Source: Luffa acutangula | Taxonomy: Eukaryota; Streptophyta; Magnoliopsida; Cucurbitales; Cucurbitaceae | DNA: 64,000 nt | Assembly: GCA_036850905.1 (NCBI GenBank) | Contig: CM072091.1 | Coordinates: 2,837,501 to 2,901,500 of the forward strand | Direction of reading: 5' to 3' | In this document: piece by piece, positions 47,665 to 58,275 of the stretch | Numbering within the stretch: position 1 is the first letter of the stretch | Layout of the letters: the number at the start of each line of letters is the position of its first letter | Program-made: the position numbers and the translations under genes | The notes under the pieces: model-generated | Database searches by the model: none | What the model was told of the DNA's origin: nothing | What the model saw: only the letters and a program-made list of their open reading frames with translations

Positions 47665-49554
47665 GGGGCAACAAGAAATATGGCTAAAAATAAATAGGTG
47701 ACTTGAAATATAGCTACAAACGTTTAAAAATTAAATAGATGGCTAAACGATTTAATGGTCAATAAATCCATATTTGTAAAAGACAAATATGCCCCCAACA
47801 AACTGTCTAACGTATTCTTAACGTTTAAAATCAAAACCAGAGTTTAGGAGAGATAAAATATACCCCTAAAAAAAGTTGGAGACATTTTAGGAAGTTTGAA
47901 AAATAAAAAATCCAAGAAACAAAACTAGTTTGAAAAACAAAACTAGTAGTAGGTGTTACTACTGAAAAAATTTGCACCCCAGAAAAGGTTGCTACCCGGA
48001 AAAAAGGTTTCAACCTCCCTCAGTAGAGAGAAATACCTTCAGGATGCATTGATTGGAAAAAAATGTCCTCTCAATCCGAAGACATACTACCTGCACCCAA
48101 GAACATCAGCAATTAAAAACCCAAAAAAAATAAGAACACCAGCAACCCGGAAGACATACTAATTTTCCCCAAAAAATGAATAAGCTAAAAAGAAGATACC
48201 GCCCACCCTCACCACCAGAATGTATAATTGCAATTAAATACTGCAAAACACATCTCTGTCCTCGGAAATGACGTAAACGACGTCTGTAAATAACCGTAAA
48301 TACAAGGGGTAAAAACGTCATGTCACCGCCCACCCTCACCACCGGAATAGCCTTCATGCAGCAGCCCACCCGTCCATCTTCTTCCTCCAAAAGTAGAAAC
48401 CCTTGAGAGCATTCCACACCCCCGAACTCTCCATTCCACACCATTTCCCATCGCCAAACAGAGTGAATATCACTACCTACCTCTCACACCACGCCGACGA
48501 ACCATCTCCGCCGTGCCAACGACCTTCAGCCGCCGCGTCGACAACCATCTCTTGCATGCTCGGTCGTTTCTCCCCCTACGCGACGACTGTACCAAAAAAA
48601 TTGAAATAGGTAACGGTTTCGTTTCCCTCCCCTTATATTTGCAACAAACAGATACTAAAATCCCTAGATTTTAGGGATTTAGTTTACTCCCTTTGAAACT
48701 GTCCCCACGGGGTGTATACCAGTATTGACACTGGGGATGTCAACGACTACACAACACCCCTGTATGTACCGTTTTGAAATTCGTTCACCATCCAAAACAC
48801 ATCTCTGTCCTCGGAAATGACGTAAACGGAGTCTGTAAATAACCGTAAATACAAGGGGTAAAAACGTCATGTCACCGCCCACCCTCACCACCAGAATAGC
48901 CTTCATGCAGCAGCCCACTCATCCATCTTCTTCCTCCAAAAGTAGAAACCCTTGAGAGCATTCCATACCATTTGAGAGCATTCCACACCCCCGAACCCTC
49001 TATTCCACACCATTTCCCACCGCCAAACAAAGTGAATAACACTACCTACCTCTCATACCACGCCGACGAACCATCTCCGTCGTGCCAACGACCTTCATCC
49101 ATCGCGTCGACAACCATCCCTTGCATGCTCGGTCGTTTCTCCCCCTACGCGACGACTGTACCAAAAAAAATTGAAATAGGTAACGGTTTGGTTTCCCTTC
49201 CCTTATATTTGCAACAAACAGATACTAAAATCCCGAAATTTTAGGGATTAGTTTACTCCCTTTGAAACTGTCCCCACGGGGTGTATACCAGTATTGACAC
49301 TCGGGATGTCAACGACTACACAACACCCCCTGTATGTACCGTTTTGAAATTCGTTGACCATCCAAAACACATCTCTGTCGTCGAAAATGACGTAAACGAC
49401 GTCTGTAAATAACCGTAAATACAAGGGTAAAAACGTCCAAAATAATCCAGTAAACAGTTCCCTAAAATGTCGGTAGCCATGCCTGCAAAATCCAAACTTC
49501 CGTAGCCAAAAATCAAGAATGCTTTTTTTTTGTAGCCATTTAGCACAATTCCCC
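47665..49554 (+). mobile_element. Non-autonomous MULE, 1.9-kb family, copy 2
   Basis: GGGGCAACAAGAAATATGG to GCACAATTCCCC with an exact 9-bp target duplication ATTTTCTTT (47656-47664 and 49555-49563), diagnostic of Mutator-like insertion. It matches 18399-20314 in reverse. It contains an internal tandem duplication (48244-49400). No recognisable gene. In copy B intron 1. Confidence 0.85.
48244..49400. repeat. Internal tandem duplication, about 550-570 bp units
   Basis: CAAAACACATCTCTGTCCTCGG starts at 48244, 48794 and 49363 (third unit partial). The units share AACGTCATGTCACCGCCC, GCATTCCACACCCCCGAAC and CGTGCCAACGACCTTC. Confidence 0.85.
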
Positions 49555-49654
49555 ATTTTCTTTTGTATTTAATTATAGTGATTTGAATCCACAATCTCTT
49601 AGTATAACCTAGAGCCAACATGAGCACAACTCAACTCTGTACTAATGACCAAGA

Positions 49655-49742
49655 CAACATGAGCACAACTCAACTCTATACTAATGACCAAGAGGTCTGT
49701 GGTTCGAATCCCTCCAACCTCACACATGTTGTAAAAAAAAAA
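49655..49742 (+). repeat. tRNA-derived SINE
   Basis: GAGCACAACTCAACTCTATAC (A-box-like), GTGGTTCGAATCCC (B-box), CACACATGTTGT and an A tail. A partial duplicate of its first part precedes it (49618-49650). Confidence 0.7.
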
Positions 49743-50115
49743 GTACAAATTAAACCACAATCATATTGTTTACAATCATGGAAATTATAATTATTATTTA
49801 ATCAATGTCAATAAAAATTAAGGTTTGTGGTTTGAATCCCCCAATTAGACTATCAACACAACATCATTAAACTTTATTTGAACATGGACATTATAGACTT
49901 TTTGGTAGGGTTCTAAACACAAATACAAGAATGAGTACACATGAGTTTGTATAGAATTACGATGATAATGCAAGAACAAATTTCAAAGTGAGTATAACTC
50001 AGCAGTAATTGACACACGTACTCTTCTCCTTGAAGTTGGAGGTTCATATCTCCATACCCCACGTTTGTTGTATTTAAAAAAAACGGTTTTCAAGTCGAAT
50101 AGAATAGTGGAAATC

Positions 50116-50971
50116 TGTTAAGGTGAGGACACGACACAGATCTCCACAATGGTATAATATTGTCCACTTTGGGCATAAGCCCTCATGGCTTTGCTTTTGG
50201 TTCATCTATTTCGGGGTCCAGGGGCGAAGCGCCCGGTGGGGGTTTGGGGGCAATGCCCCCTAAGCTAAATTATGTATAGGGATTAGATATGATATTTCCG
50301 TTTTGGGCTTTTATTTTGGGCCTATTATGTTAGGGTTAAGAGTGGTGCCATATATAAACCCTAAACCTATTTTTTGCCCTAATCTCTGTATTCTGAATAC
50401 TCCTCCCATAATAAGATCGTTCTCTCCCTCTGCCGTGGACGTAGCTAACACACCGTTAGTGAACCACGTATATCTGTGTGTTGTTTCTCTTCGCCCTTTC
50501 ATTCTTCTTACGTTGTTACTGTTTTTTGTCATAACAAGTGGTATCAGAGCTAGACCCTGACTTAGCCATGTCGGTAGAGTCCCTGGGTGTCGAACAAAAA
50601 GAATTTGTGAGCCTTGAAGAAATAGTCATGGGGGAGATCCGTAATCTGGCTCTAAGAGCAAAAACTCTCCCGTATGAAAGGAGATCTAGACGGTCCGTAT
50701 GAAAGGAGATATGGACGGATAGATGACTATTTGAGGGGAGGCTCATCTGTGGTACTTTGTTCGAGGGGAGGATTGTTGGGAATTGGGAGTGCAACCAAAG
50801 TCCCACATTGGCTAAATAAGGGGATGATCATGGGTTTATAAGGGAGGACAAGTATCTCCATTGGTATGAGACCTTTTGGGTGGAACCAAAAGCAAAGCCA
50901 TGAGGGCTTATGCCCAAAGTGGACAATATCATACCATTGTGGAGATCTATGTCGTGTCCTCGTCCTAAACA
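50116..50971 (+). mobile_element. TRIM retroelement with opposed LTR ends
   Basis: Exact 5-bp duplication AAATC on both sides (50111-50115 and 50972-50976). The right end is a plus-strand LTR (50775-50971, TGTTGGGAATT...CTAAACA); the left end (50116-50204) is the last part of the same LTR in reverse. Between them are an unrelated LTR end, a PBS (50539) and a PPT-like GAGGGGAGGAT (50764-50774). Inserted 45 bp from the exon 1 donor of copy B. Confidence 0.7.
50539..50550 (+). other. Primer-binding site (tRNA-iMet type)
   Basis: TGGTATCAGAGC right after an LTR-like end ...GTCATAACA. The following 200 bp resemble the internal region after 19838. Confidence 0.75.
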
Positions 50972-51021
50972 AAATCTATTTGAAATCATTAATTAAAATG
51001 GATGGATGCAAGAAGAGAGAC

Positions 51022-51236
51022 CTGATCGAAAAGCTGTGAAAAAACTTTTGAGGATATGATCTGACAAAGGACAGAGTTGAACCGAGAAGTGGCCAACCTA
51101 GATCACCAGGAGGAAGCTCAGTCCATTTCTTCCCCAACTTCATTGCATAATACAAACTATTCAATCTCTTCAAAACTCCAACAAAAACCACAAAACCAAC
51201 AGGAATAATCAGCAACAACCAATTTACAAACTCCAT
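51022..51236 (-). CDS. Copy B exon 1
   Basis: ATG at 51236, donor ATCAG|GTCTC. Encodes the membrane anchor and ELPPGDLGWPLLGS. 15 bp shorter than copy A (loss around residues 61-65), in frame. Confidence 0.85.
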
Positions 51237-51671
51237 AGATTTCTCTCACAGCTTTGCCTTTGATTCCTTGGCTTATCAAACTACATGATCAAATCTTAAT
51301 TAACTAACCGGAAATCTTGTTTGGTAACCACTAAAGTCAATTTTATTAAAGGCCTAAATTTTGGTGTACTTTTTAAAGTCATTTAAGAAAAAAAAAAAGA
51401 TAATCTTTTTGTTTCTTAAAAAAGAAAGAAGAAAGGAATTGTTTAAATCATGCTTTTTCTTCCTTTTCATTTCACGATCTATTGTTTTGAAATTCTAATT
51501 AAGTAGGTTGCAAATGTCGTTAGGTATTTTGAAATCTTTAATGATTTAATTGCAATAATTGGAAAGTGTTGGGGTTTATGGTTTGTTTATGTTTTTCTTT
51601 ACTATTTAAAAGTTTGATTGCGACAATTTTGTAAATTTAGAAGGCTAACTTTCCAATTTGTATAAATATGT

Positions 51672-52194
51672 TGTTATAGGTGATTTTGCATTAACTCGAT
51701 AATAGAGGAACATGATGAAGCCACACGGATCCAACACAGATAGGGCCACAAGAGACCAGAACCTAAAGGGAAGAAAGACCAGAAGCATTGGGCCAAGCCC
51801 AATCCACAGCCTCGACCCAATGACTAGGCCCAAAGCTTGGGTCATTTTGGCCTTGCCCACACTCGATTTTTGGAGTCTTCGATCAACCCAGTATGACAGT
51901 ATTCGACCTCGAAACTCCTTAAAACAGATAAAAATTCTAGAAAATGACGAAGGTATAAAAACCCTTCTTCAACCCTGGAGATGGGATTCTGGACCCTAAC
52001 TTTTTGCCTATTTTCTTCTTCCTCTAGCTACTTCCTATATCAGAGATATCTCTTCAGAGACGGTGTGACCAGCACCACACCGGTGTGCAATTTTCACTTA
52101 TTTTGTAGGTCATGTCTTTTTCCTACAAATAAATTCACCGATGTTGTTAGGTGAAGGTCAAGTGAGTTTTCAACCCAGATTTTGACATCCAATA
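51672..52194 (+). mobile_element. Solo LTR related to the Tat-type element
   Basis: TGTTATAGGTGATTTTG... to ...TTGACATCCAATA with the exact 5-bp duplication TATGT (51667-51671 and 52195-52199). It shares CACCACACCGGTGTGCA and the TTGTAGGTCA / CCTACAAATAAATTCAC stretch with the LTR at 57661-58215, and has TATA-like GTATAAAAACCC. It lies 436 bp upstream of the copy B ATG. Confidence 0.8.
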
Positions 52195-52581
52195 TATGTT
52201 ATTAATTTTCAATCATTTGATTGATAGAAGAAAAATAAAATAAAATTTAAAACAAAAGATTGAAATAAAACATATAAAAAAATAAAAAATAAAATATATA
52301 ATTAATTTTCAAAATTCGTAATAAAAATATAATTTCATTAATCTTACATGTTGTAAAACAATTTTTGGAAACAAAAAATCTATAATATTAATGTATCACG
52401 TGGCTAAAAAAATTTTTAATTGTAGAAAGGTGGCTGAACCGAAAATCTAGTTAGTTGTTGGACCTTAATTAACAGAAAATCTTGTCATTTAATCATTTCG
52501 AATGGGTGCTTACGATCTAATTTGGTTATCAATAAAGGCCAAAAATTTGGTATTTCAATCCACCACATATTTAGACCTTAA

Positions 52582-52738
52582 TGTTAGGGATTGGGAGAGT
52601 GCGATTAAAGTCTCACATTGGCTAGATAAGGAGATGATCAATAGTATATAAGGGAGGACAAGTATCTCATAGTATTTTGGGGTGAACCAAAAGTAAAACC
52701 ATGAAGACTTATCCGCTTATGTCCAAAGTGGACAATAA
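52582..52738 (+). mobile_element. TRIM-type LTR fragment
   Basis: TGTTAGGGATTGGGAGAGTGCG, CACATTGGCTAGATAAGG and CCAAAGTGGACAATAATC; same family as 50775-50971. Confidence 0.7.
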
Positions 52739-52754
52739 TCAGACCACCTCAACA

Positions 52755-53222
52755 CGAAATATGTACCATTAGAAAAGCAAGTAGCAAACATCTTTACCAA
52801 ACCACTATCCAAAGCATGTTTTAAAGAATTAAGGGTCTATTTGGAATACATTTTAATTTAAATGTTTTTCAAGAATGCATTTTTTAAAAAACATTTTGTA
52901 TAAAAATTATTTAGAATTTAAACAATCATATGTTTGATTGCATTTCTTCATATGTTTTTAATCAAGTTATTGTATACTTAAAAGACTTTTTTTTTAAAAA
53001 AAATTGATTTCGAGTGTTTCTCTCAAAATGATTTTTTTATCAATCTCATTTTCTAACCAGTCATTTTTAGTGGTTGTCAAACACTAAAAGTTTTTTCAAA
53101 ATGATTTTTTTTTTTTTCAAATTAAACACTTGAAAAGTTAAACCAAACACATTTTAAAGAAGCCAAACTAGGAGTGTATGAGAAATCCTCTAGTTTGATG
53201 AAGAAAATGAAGCGAGTTTAGT
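52755..53222 (+). pseudogene. Copia polyprotein C-terminal fragment split by a MITE
   Basis: 52770-52830 encodes KQVANIFTKPLSKACFKEL, the conserved end of copia RNase H. 53160-53222 continues KLGVYEKSSSLMKKMKR and stops. A family-K MITE (52831-53154) sits between. No LTR or upstream domains in place. Confidence 0.7.
52831..53154 (+). repeat. MITE, family K (copy 3)
   Basis: GGGTCTATTTGGAATACATT to AAACCAAACACATT. It interrupts the copia fragment; TTAA occurs at both edges and may be the target duplication. Confidence 0.7.
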
Positions 53223-53739
53223 AACACTTGTTCAATCGCTCAAATCAAGGACAGTTGAACCTCCATTTGCCACATCAAGCCATATTGTTAATGGTTGAAT
53301 TACTACCATCATTTTAGGTATTATAATCTTAACTGTCAACCCATTGAAAAGTTAACCGGTATAATTTGTAGGTTGTTTCTTTTCTTTATATTTTGTTAAA
53401 ATCAGTTTTCATTTGATATTGTGTTGCACACGATCTTTATAAGCAAAGTTTTGCATTAATTTTCATAGGGGAAGAATTCACGGTGAGAGGATGAAAAAAG
53501 AAGAAATATTTTTTAATAAGGGTATTTTTTATTTTTTTTTTAAGTTCAAGGGTATTTTTGAAACTATAACTTTAACGATTTCCATCCAAAATTAACGGTA
53601 GGGGTATTTTTTAAACATTTTTTAAAGTTCATGGGTAATTTTGAAACAGTTCGGGGGCATTTTTGAAACAAACCTGATAGTTTAGGAGTATTTTTTTTTT
53701 CTTTTTTATAATTTAGCATTTATCATTCACATTATCTAA

Positions 53740-54022
53740 ATTTCAACTAAAATTTTTGTATAATATAAAATTAGTTTCTAATTTAATTTATCGATATAAA
53801 TTATTATTATTATTTAATCAAAATGTCAATAAAAATTAAGGTTTGTGGTTCAAATCTCCTCACCCCATACACATCCTCTGCAATTAGACTACCAACACGA
53901 CATCATTAAACACCATTTTGAACATGGACATTATAGACTTTTTGGTAGGGTTCTAAACACAAAATACAAGAATGAGTACACATGAGTTTGTATAGAATTA
54001 CGATGATAATGCAAGAACAAAT
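53740..54022. repeat. Copy of P450 copy B intron 1 sequence (possible third-copy remnant)
   Basis: 53740-53800 matches 46335-46395 and 53801-54022 matches about 49775-49987 (GACTTTTTGGTAGGGTTCTAA, GAGTACACATGAGTTTG). The two blocks are adjacent here but about 3.4 kb apart in copy B. No P450 exon follows. Confidence 0.6.
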
Positions 54023-54059
54023 TGACTATTTCTTCTTTTTCTTTTCTTAATTCACATTG

Positions 54060-56775
54060 CAGCTAAATTGGTTTCTTATAAATAAAATATTGGAGAAACT
54101 TTATTTTAGATGACTTCTCCTTCTTGTTGAGAACTTTGGTGAGGGATTTTCCGATGATATCTAAGATTACGAAAGCAAAACAACTTTGGAGGTTTTTTAT
54201 CTTCAAATATTTGTTGGTTTTTTTCTTGTTGCTAAGAACTTTGTGGGTTTTTCTTCTTCTTATTTTTTTCTTGCTAACTAGAATGTACAAATGTAGGAAA
54301 CAAAAACAAAGAAATTTCAAGTTTTTTTATTTCTTATATTTGTTAGATTTTTCTTGTTGCCAATAACTTTGTGATTTCTTTTTTTTTTCTTTTTTTTTTT
54401 TTGGATAACAATGAAAAGAATGGTCTGGAATATTTGATTTCTTCTAATAAAGAGTTTCTCCAACATGCTTTCTTACAAAACACCGGACAAATTTGAAATG
54501 TGAATTAAAAAAAAAAAGGAAATTGTCAATTACATGTTTTAATGGTAATTCAAATGAAAAGTTGACCAAAGGTCTACATTGCAATACTTATGCAAGTTTC
54601 AGATTCAAATTGATACAGTTTGTTAAGTTTGAGGTTCAATTTGATGAAATTGAAAGTTTAGGGTTAAAATTGATACAACCTGCTAAGTTCAGAGGTCAAA
54701 ATTGATTTTTTTTTCCATAAGATGTCGTTCGGTTTAAGGTTTTATAAATGCCTGGAAATAAAGGATGTCTAGGAATACTATGGTTGAGAATAAGATTGCT
54801 GGGAATCAAAGATAACTATGTTTGATTGTGCATGAGAATGTCATCAAGATTTTATGTGAACCAATTATGTCGGTATTTATTTTTTAGAATTAATCATGTA
54901 AACTTTATGTAATTTTAATAAATTAATCAATAAAACAATCAAAATTAATTCAAAGTATTAATAAAAATTAATGAATTAATAATCATGAAATAATTTTAAT
55001 TAATAAACTATGTTAATTTAACTAATTAAAATTATTTAACTCACTTTTTTTTTAATAAATATCCTCAATTATAGTAATTTAATATATTTGTATCGATAAA
55101 AATTAATTAGATAAATATTTTAATAATAATATGATTATTTATTTATTATAAAGAAATCCAAAAGAATAATTAATTGATTATAAATAATCAATAAGTAATT
55201 AAATATAATTATTTAAAATGAATTTTTATATTAAATTCATTTAAATAATTTTAATTCAATAATTAAATATATTTTTGATAATGTTAACTAATTAATTATA
55301 ATTTCAGTAAATATGTAATTGTGTCCATTTAATAAACTTGGACTAAGTATTTGTTTAAAAAAACTTGGAACTCTTGACAAATTATTATTTATTTAATCTA
55401 ATTAAATAATTTATTATATTATTTTTTAATTTAGTATCAATTAGTTAATTAATTAACTATATTCAAAATAAAATTGCATATAAAAATAAAAAAGAAGAAA
55501 TGAGCAAAGAGAAAACTTATACTTTTGCAAGGGCATAGAAAACCCTTGTCTGTGGGTATAAATGATGCCTGGGAATGCTTTATTCCCAGGGCGCACCACA
55601 GAAACCTTGAAACAAACAGAGTATCAGAAACCCTTATCCATTCCCATCTCCAAAACCCTGCACTAAACGACCCCTAAAAGATATTAGTTAGAGAAAAAAG
55701 AAAAGGGAAAAAATCATTTTCAACCCTAAACTCAGTAGGTCGTATCAATTTTAACCCTCAATTTTCAATTTCATCAAATTGAACCCTAAACTTATCAGAT
55801 TGTATAAATTTTAATCTCAAACTTGCAAAAGTGTTGTAATGTATACCTTTGGCTAACTTTTCATTTGAATCATCATTGAAACATGTGATTGACAATTTTT
55901 TCTCTATATTTTTATTAGAAAAAAAAAAGATTGGATTGCACCTAAGTTACATTGGTTTCTTGTAAGAATTTTGTTGGAGAAACTCTTTATTTGAAGAAAT
56001 CAAACACTTTAAACTAATTCTTCTCACCGATATTAGCCTCCGAAAAAAGAAAATCACAGAGTTATTAGCAACAAGAAAATCTAGAAAATAGGAGGGAGGA
56101 AAACCTAAAATTATACTTTGCTTTTGTTTCCTACTCTTCATGTTCTAATTAGAAAGAAAAAAAAAAGCAAAAAAAAAAAAAAATCTCACCAGGTTCTTAG
56201 CAACAAGAAAAAAACCAGTAAACATTTGAAGAAAAAAAACTCCAAAATTGCTTTGCTTTCATAGTTTCTCAATAACAAGAAAAAGTCATCTAAATGAAAA
56301 GAAAACACCACCCCCAAAATTGCTTTCCTATCATTCTATGATTACATGTTCTTCTAAGTAGCTTAAAAAAACAACAAAACCTACAAAGTACAAACACAAT
56401 AAGAAGAAAATGATAGAAAACTGGTGTACAACTTCTCAGCAGGAAAAGTTTATTCAATTAAAAAGTTTCTCCAATATAAATTTCTTACAAGAAACCAAAT
56501 CAGATGCCATATGAATTAAAAAAAATGAGTAAATATTATCAATTGTATTCTTTAACAATGGTTCAAACAAAAAGTAATCGAATGTCTACATTGCAACACT
56601 TATGCAAATTTAGGGTTAAAATTGATACAAGCTACTAAGTATGAGGTTCAATTTGATGAAATTAAAAGTTAAGGGTTAAAATTGATACAACTTGCTAAGT
56701 TTGGAGTTCAATTGGATGAAATTGAAAGTTAATTGATATAATTCTATAAGTTTAGGGTTAAAAATGATTTTTTCC
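54060..56775. repeat. Inverted-repeat cluster, 'GGGTTAAAATTGATACAA' family
   Basis: 54060-54715 and about 55690-56160 are inverted copies (TTGATGAAATTGAAAGTTTAGGG / its complement; TTGTTGCTAAGAACTTTGTG / its complement). A third copy runs to 56775. The space between (54720-55680) is AT-rich and ends in a MITE-like CACTAAACGACCCC. No gene; ORFs here are low-complexity. Confidence 0.55.
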
Positions 56776-57367
56776 CAAGAGACAAAAAGTTAGGGTAGAA
56801 GAGATAAATTTTTTATAGAAAAATTTAATTAAAAGAGAAATTTTTAGAGAGATAGTAAGCTTAAGAGTAAAAGATATGTTAAAAAAAATAACGATAAATT
56901 AGAAAAATAAATAAAAAGTGTAGCGAGAGAAAACTTTGGGAGATTCTTTTTTCAAAAGAAAAGTTAGAGTATGTTTATTAGGGAGAGAAAAGTATATATA
57001 GATGTACTCAAAAAAAAAAGTATATATAGATAAGTTTTTAAAAATAGATAATTTATAGAAGAAAAAAAGTTGAGAGAGAAAAAGAAATTTTGTAGAGAGA
57101 AAAATGTTTTAGAGAGAAAAAAATATATTAAACAAAATTTGTCGGAGAGAGATATGTAAAAAAAGGAAAAAAAAAATAAACATTAGAAGAAAAATGAGTT
57201 TACGAAAAACAAAAATCTGTTTATAAAAACTCCATTTTTTTGTTTTTGAAATTTGCTTACAATTTCAAAAACATTTAAAAAAAAACAGAAAACAAAAAAC
57301 GAAAAACGGTCACCAAATAACATCTCAATTAAAAGAAAAACAAAATACAACATAGCAAAAATATTAA

Positions 57368-57660
57368 GAGCTCGTTCGGAATATCTTTTAGTTTGAGTGT
57401 TTTTAAGAATGCATTTTTTATTAAATATTTTGTATAAAAATTGTTTAGAATTTAAACACTCATGATTTGTTATATTTTCTCATAAGTGTTTTTATACATA
57501 AATTATTGGATCTATTTGGAATACATTTTGATTTAAATATTTTTCAAGAATGCATTTTAAAAAAAAAAACCTTTTGTATAAACTTTGTTTAGAATTTAAA
57601 CACTCATATGTTTGGTTGCATTTCTTCATAGATGTTTTTATACACAAGTTATTGTATACT
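57368..57660 (+). repeat. MITE, family K (two truncated pieces)
   Basis: 57368-57510 and 57511-57660 both repeat the left half (TTTGGAATACATTTTGATTT...ACAAGTTATTG). The second is cut by the Tat LTR at 57661. Confidence 0.6.
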
Positions 57661-58215
57661 TGTTATAGGCAATTTTAGACCACCCCGATATACAAGGAGC
57701 TGACGAGGACAACTGGGGAGGAATCGGGCTGAAAGATGGACCAAGGAGGCAAAACCGGCAAGTGAGACGGGCCAAGACCGAAGGGGTCGGGTTTTAGGCC
57801 CGACCCCCTGCTCGGCCTCGGCCCCTGGCCGAGGCCGAGCACATGGTCGGCCTCGGCCATGAGCCGGGGCCGAGCCCGTTCGGTCTCGTCTGGTCCCCGC
57901 CGCCTCTGGATGCCCCGGTTTCGCCTGGTTTGACCTAAAACGCCTCCGAAACCCTAAAAAGGCTAGGAGGATGAACAGGTATTTATATCCCTCTTCGCCA
58001 CTGAAAAGGGGATCGAAATTCTAACCCTAAATACACTCTACTTGTTCTTCGACCAAGAGCTAACTTAAGCATCAGAGCACGTGTGGTCTACACCACACCG
58101 GTGTGCAGCGTTTGTTTGTCTTGCAGGTCACGCTCTTCCCGCATCCTTACAAATTCACTGTTGATCGTTGCGTGGGGCGAGGGGCAATTCCTTAAGCAAA
58201 ATTTGACCATCAACA
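57661..58215 (+). mobile_element. 5' LTR of a Tat-type gypsy element
   Basis: TGTTATAGGCAATTTTAGACC...ACCATCAACA, 555 bp. It is repeated at 63504 onward with only small differences. It contains a TATTTATAT TATA-like box (about 57980) and two strong GC hairpins (57783-57807 and 57811-57839). Directly followed by the PBS. Confidence 0.9.
57783..57839. repeat. Two GC-rich hairpins in the Tat LTR
   Basis: GGGGTCGGG/CCCGACCCC arms (57783-57807) and CTCGGCCTCGGCC-CCT-GGCCGAGGCCGAG (57811-57839; perfect 13-bp arms, 3-bp loop). Confidence 0.85.
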
Positions 58216-58217
58216 GT

Positions 58218-58235
58218 TGGCGCCGTCTGTGGGGA
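58218..58235 (+). other. Primer-binding site TGGCGCCGTCTGTGGGGA
   Basis: The PBS motif usual in Tat/Retand-group elements, two bases after the LTR end. Confidence 0.85.
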
Positions 58236-58275
58236 AGAGTTGACAAGCAAACGTTGTAGGCAACAAGTAAGTACA

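Larger units (their letters stand above)
35884..51236 (-). pseudogene. CYP88-type cytochrome P450, copy B (eight exons, disabled)
   Basis: Minus strand; exons 51022-51236, 41150-41625, 38416-38685, 37513-37602, 36693-36771, 36404-36510, 36076-36197, 35884-35977. Undoing one 8-bp loss gives 487 codons, the usual CYP88 size. Features in order: membrane anchor, ELPPGDLGWPLLGS hinge, I-helix AGHESSAYT (about residue 296), ExxR as ETFR (about 357), meander DFNPSRWD, heme loop FGLGVRLCPG with Cys near 434, C-terminus CLARVLKAA. Resembles ent-kaurenoic acid oxidases; a cucurbitacin-type (CYP88L) role is an inference. Defects: 8-bp deletion in exon 2 near 41407-41411 (frameshift, stop soon after), GC in place of GT after exon 3, five codons lost in exon 1, TATA box lost. 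Intron 1 is 9.4 kb, filled with TEs; a solo LTR lies about 440 bp upstream. Confidence 0.88.

Noticed and set aside
51712..51999. 95-codon plus-strand ORF
   Set aside because: Wholly inside a solo LTR with exact target duplication.
54063..54366. ORFs rich in Lys/Phe/Leu on both strands
   Set aside because: Low-complexity, inside the inverted-repeat cluster, not kept in the other copies.
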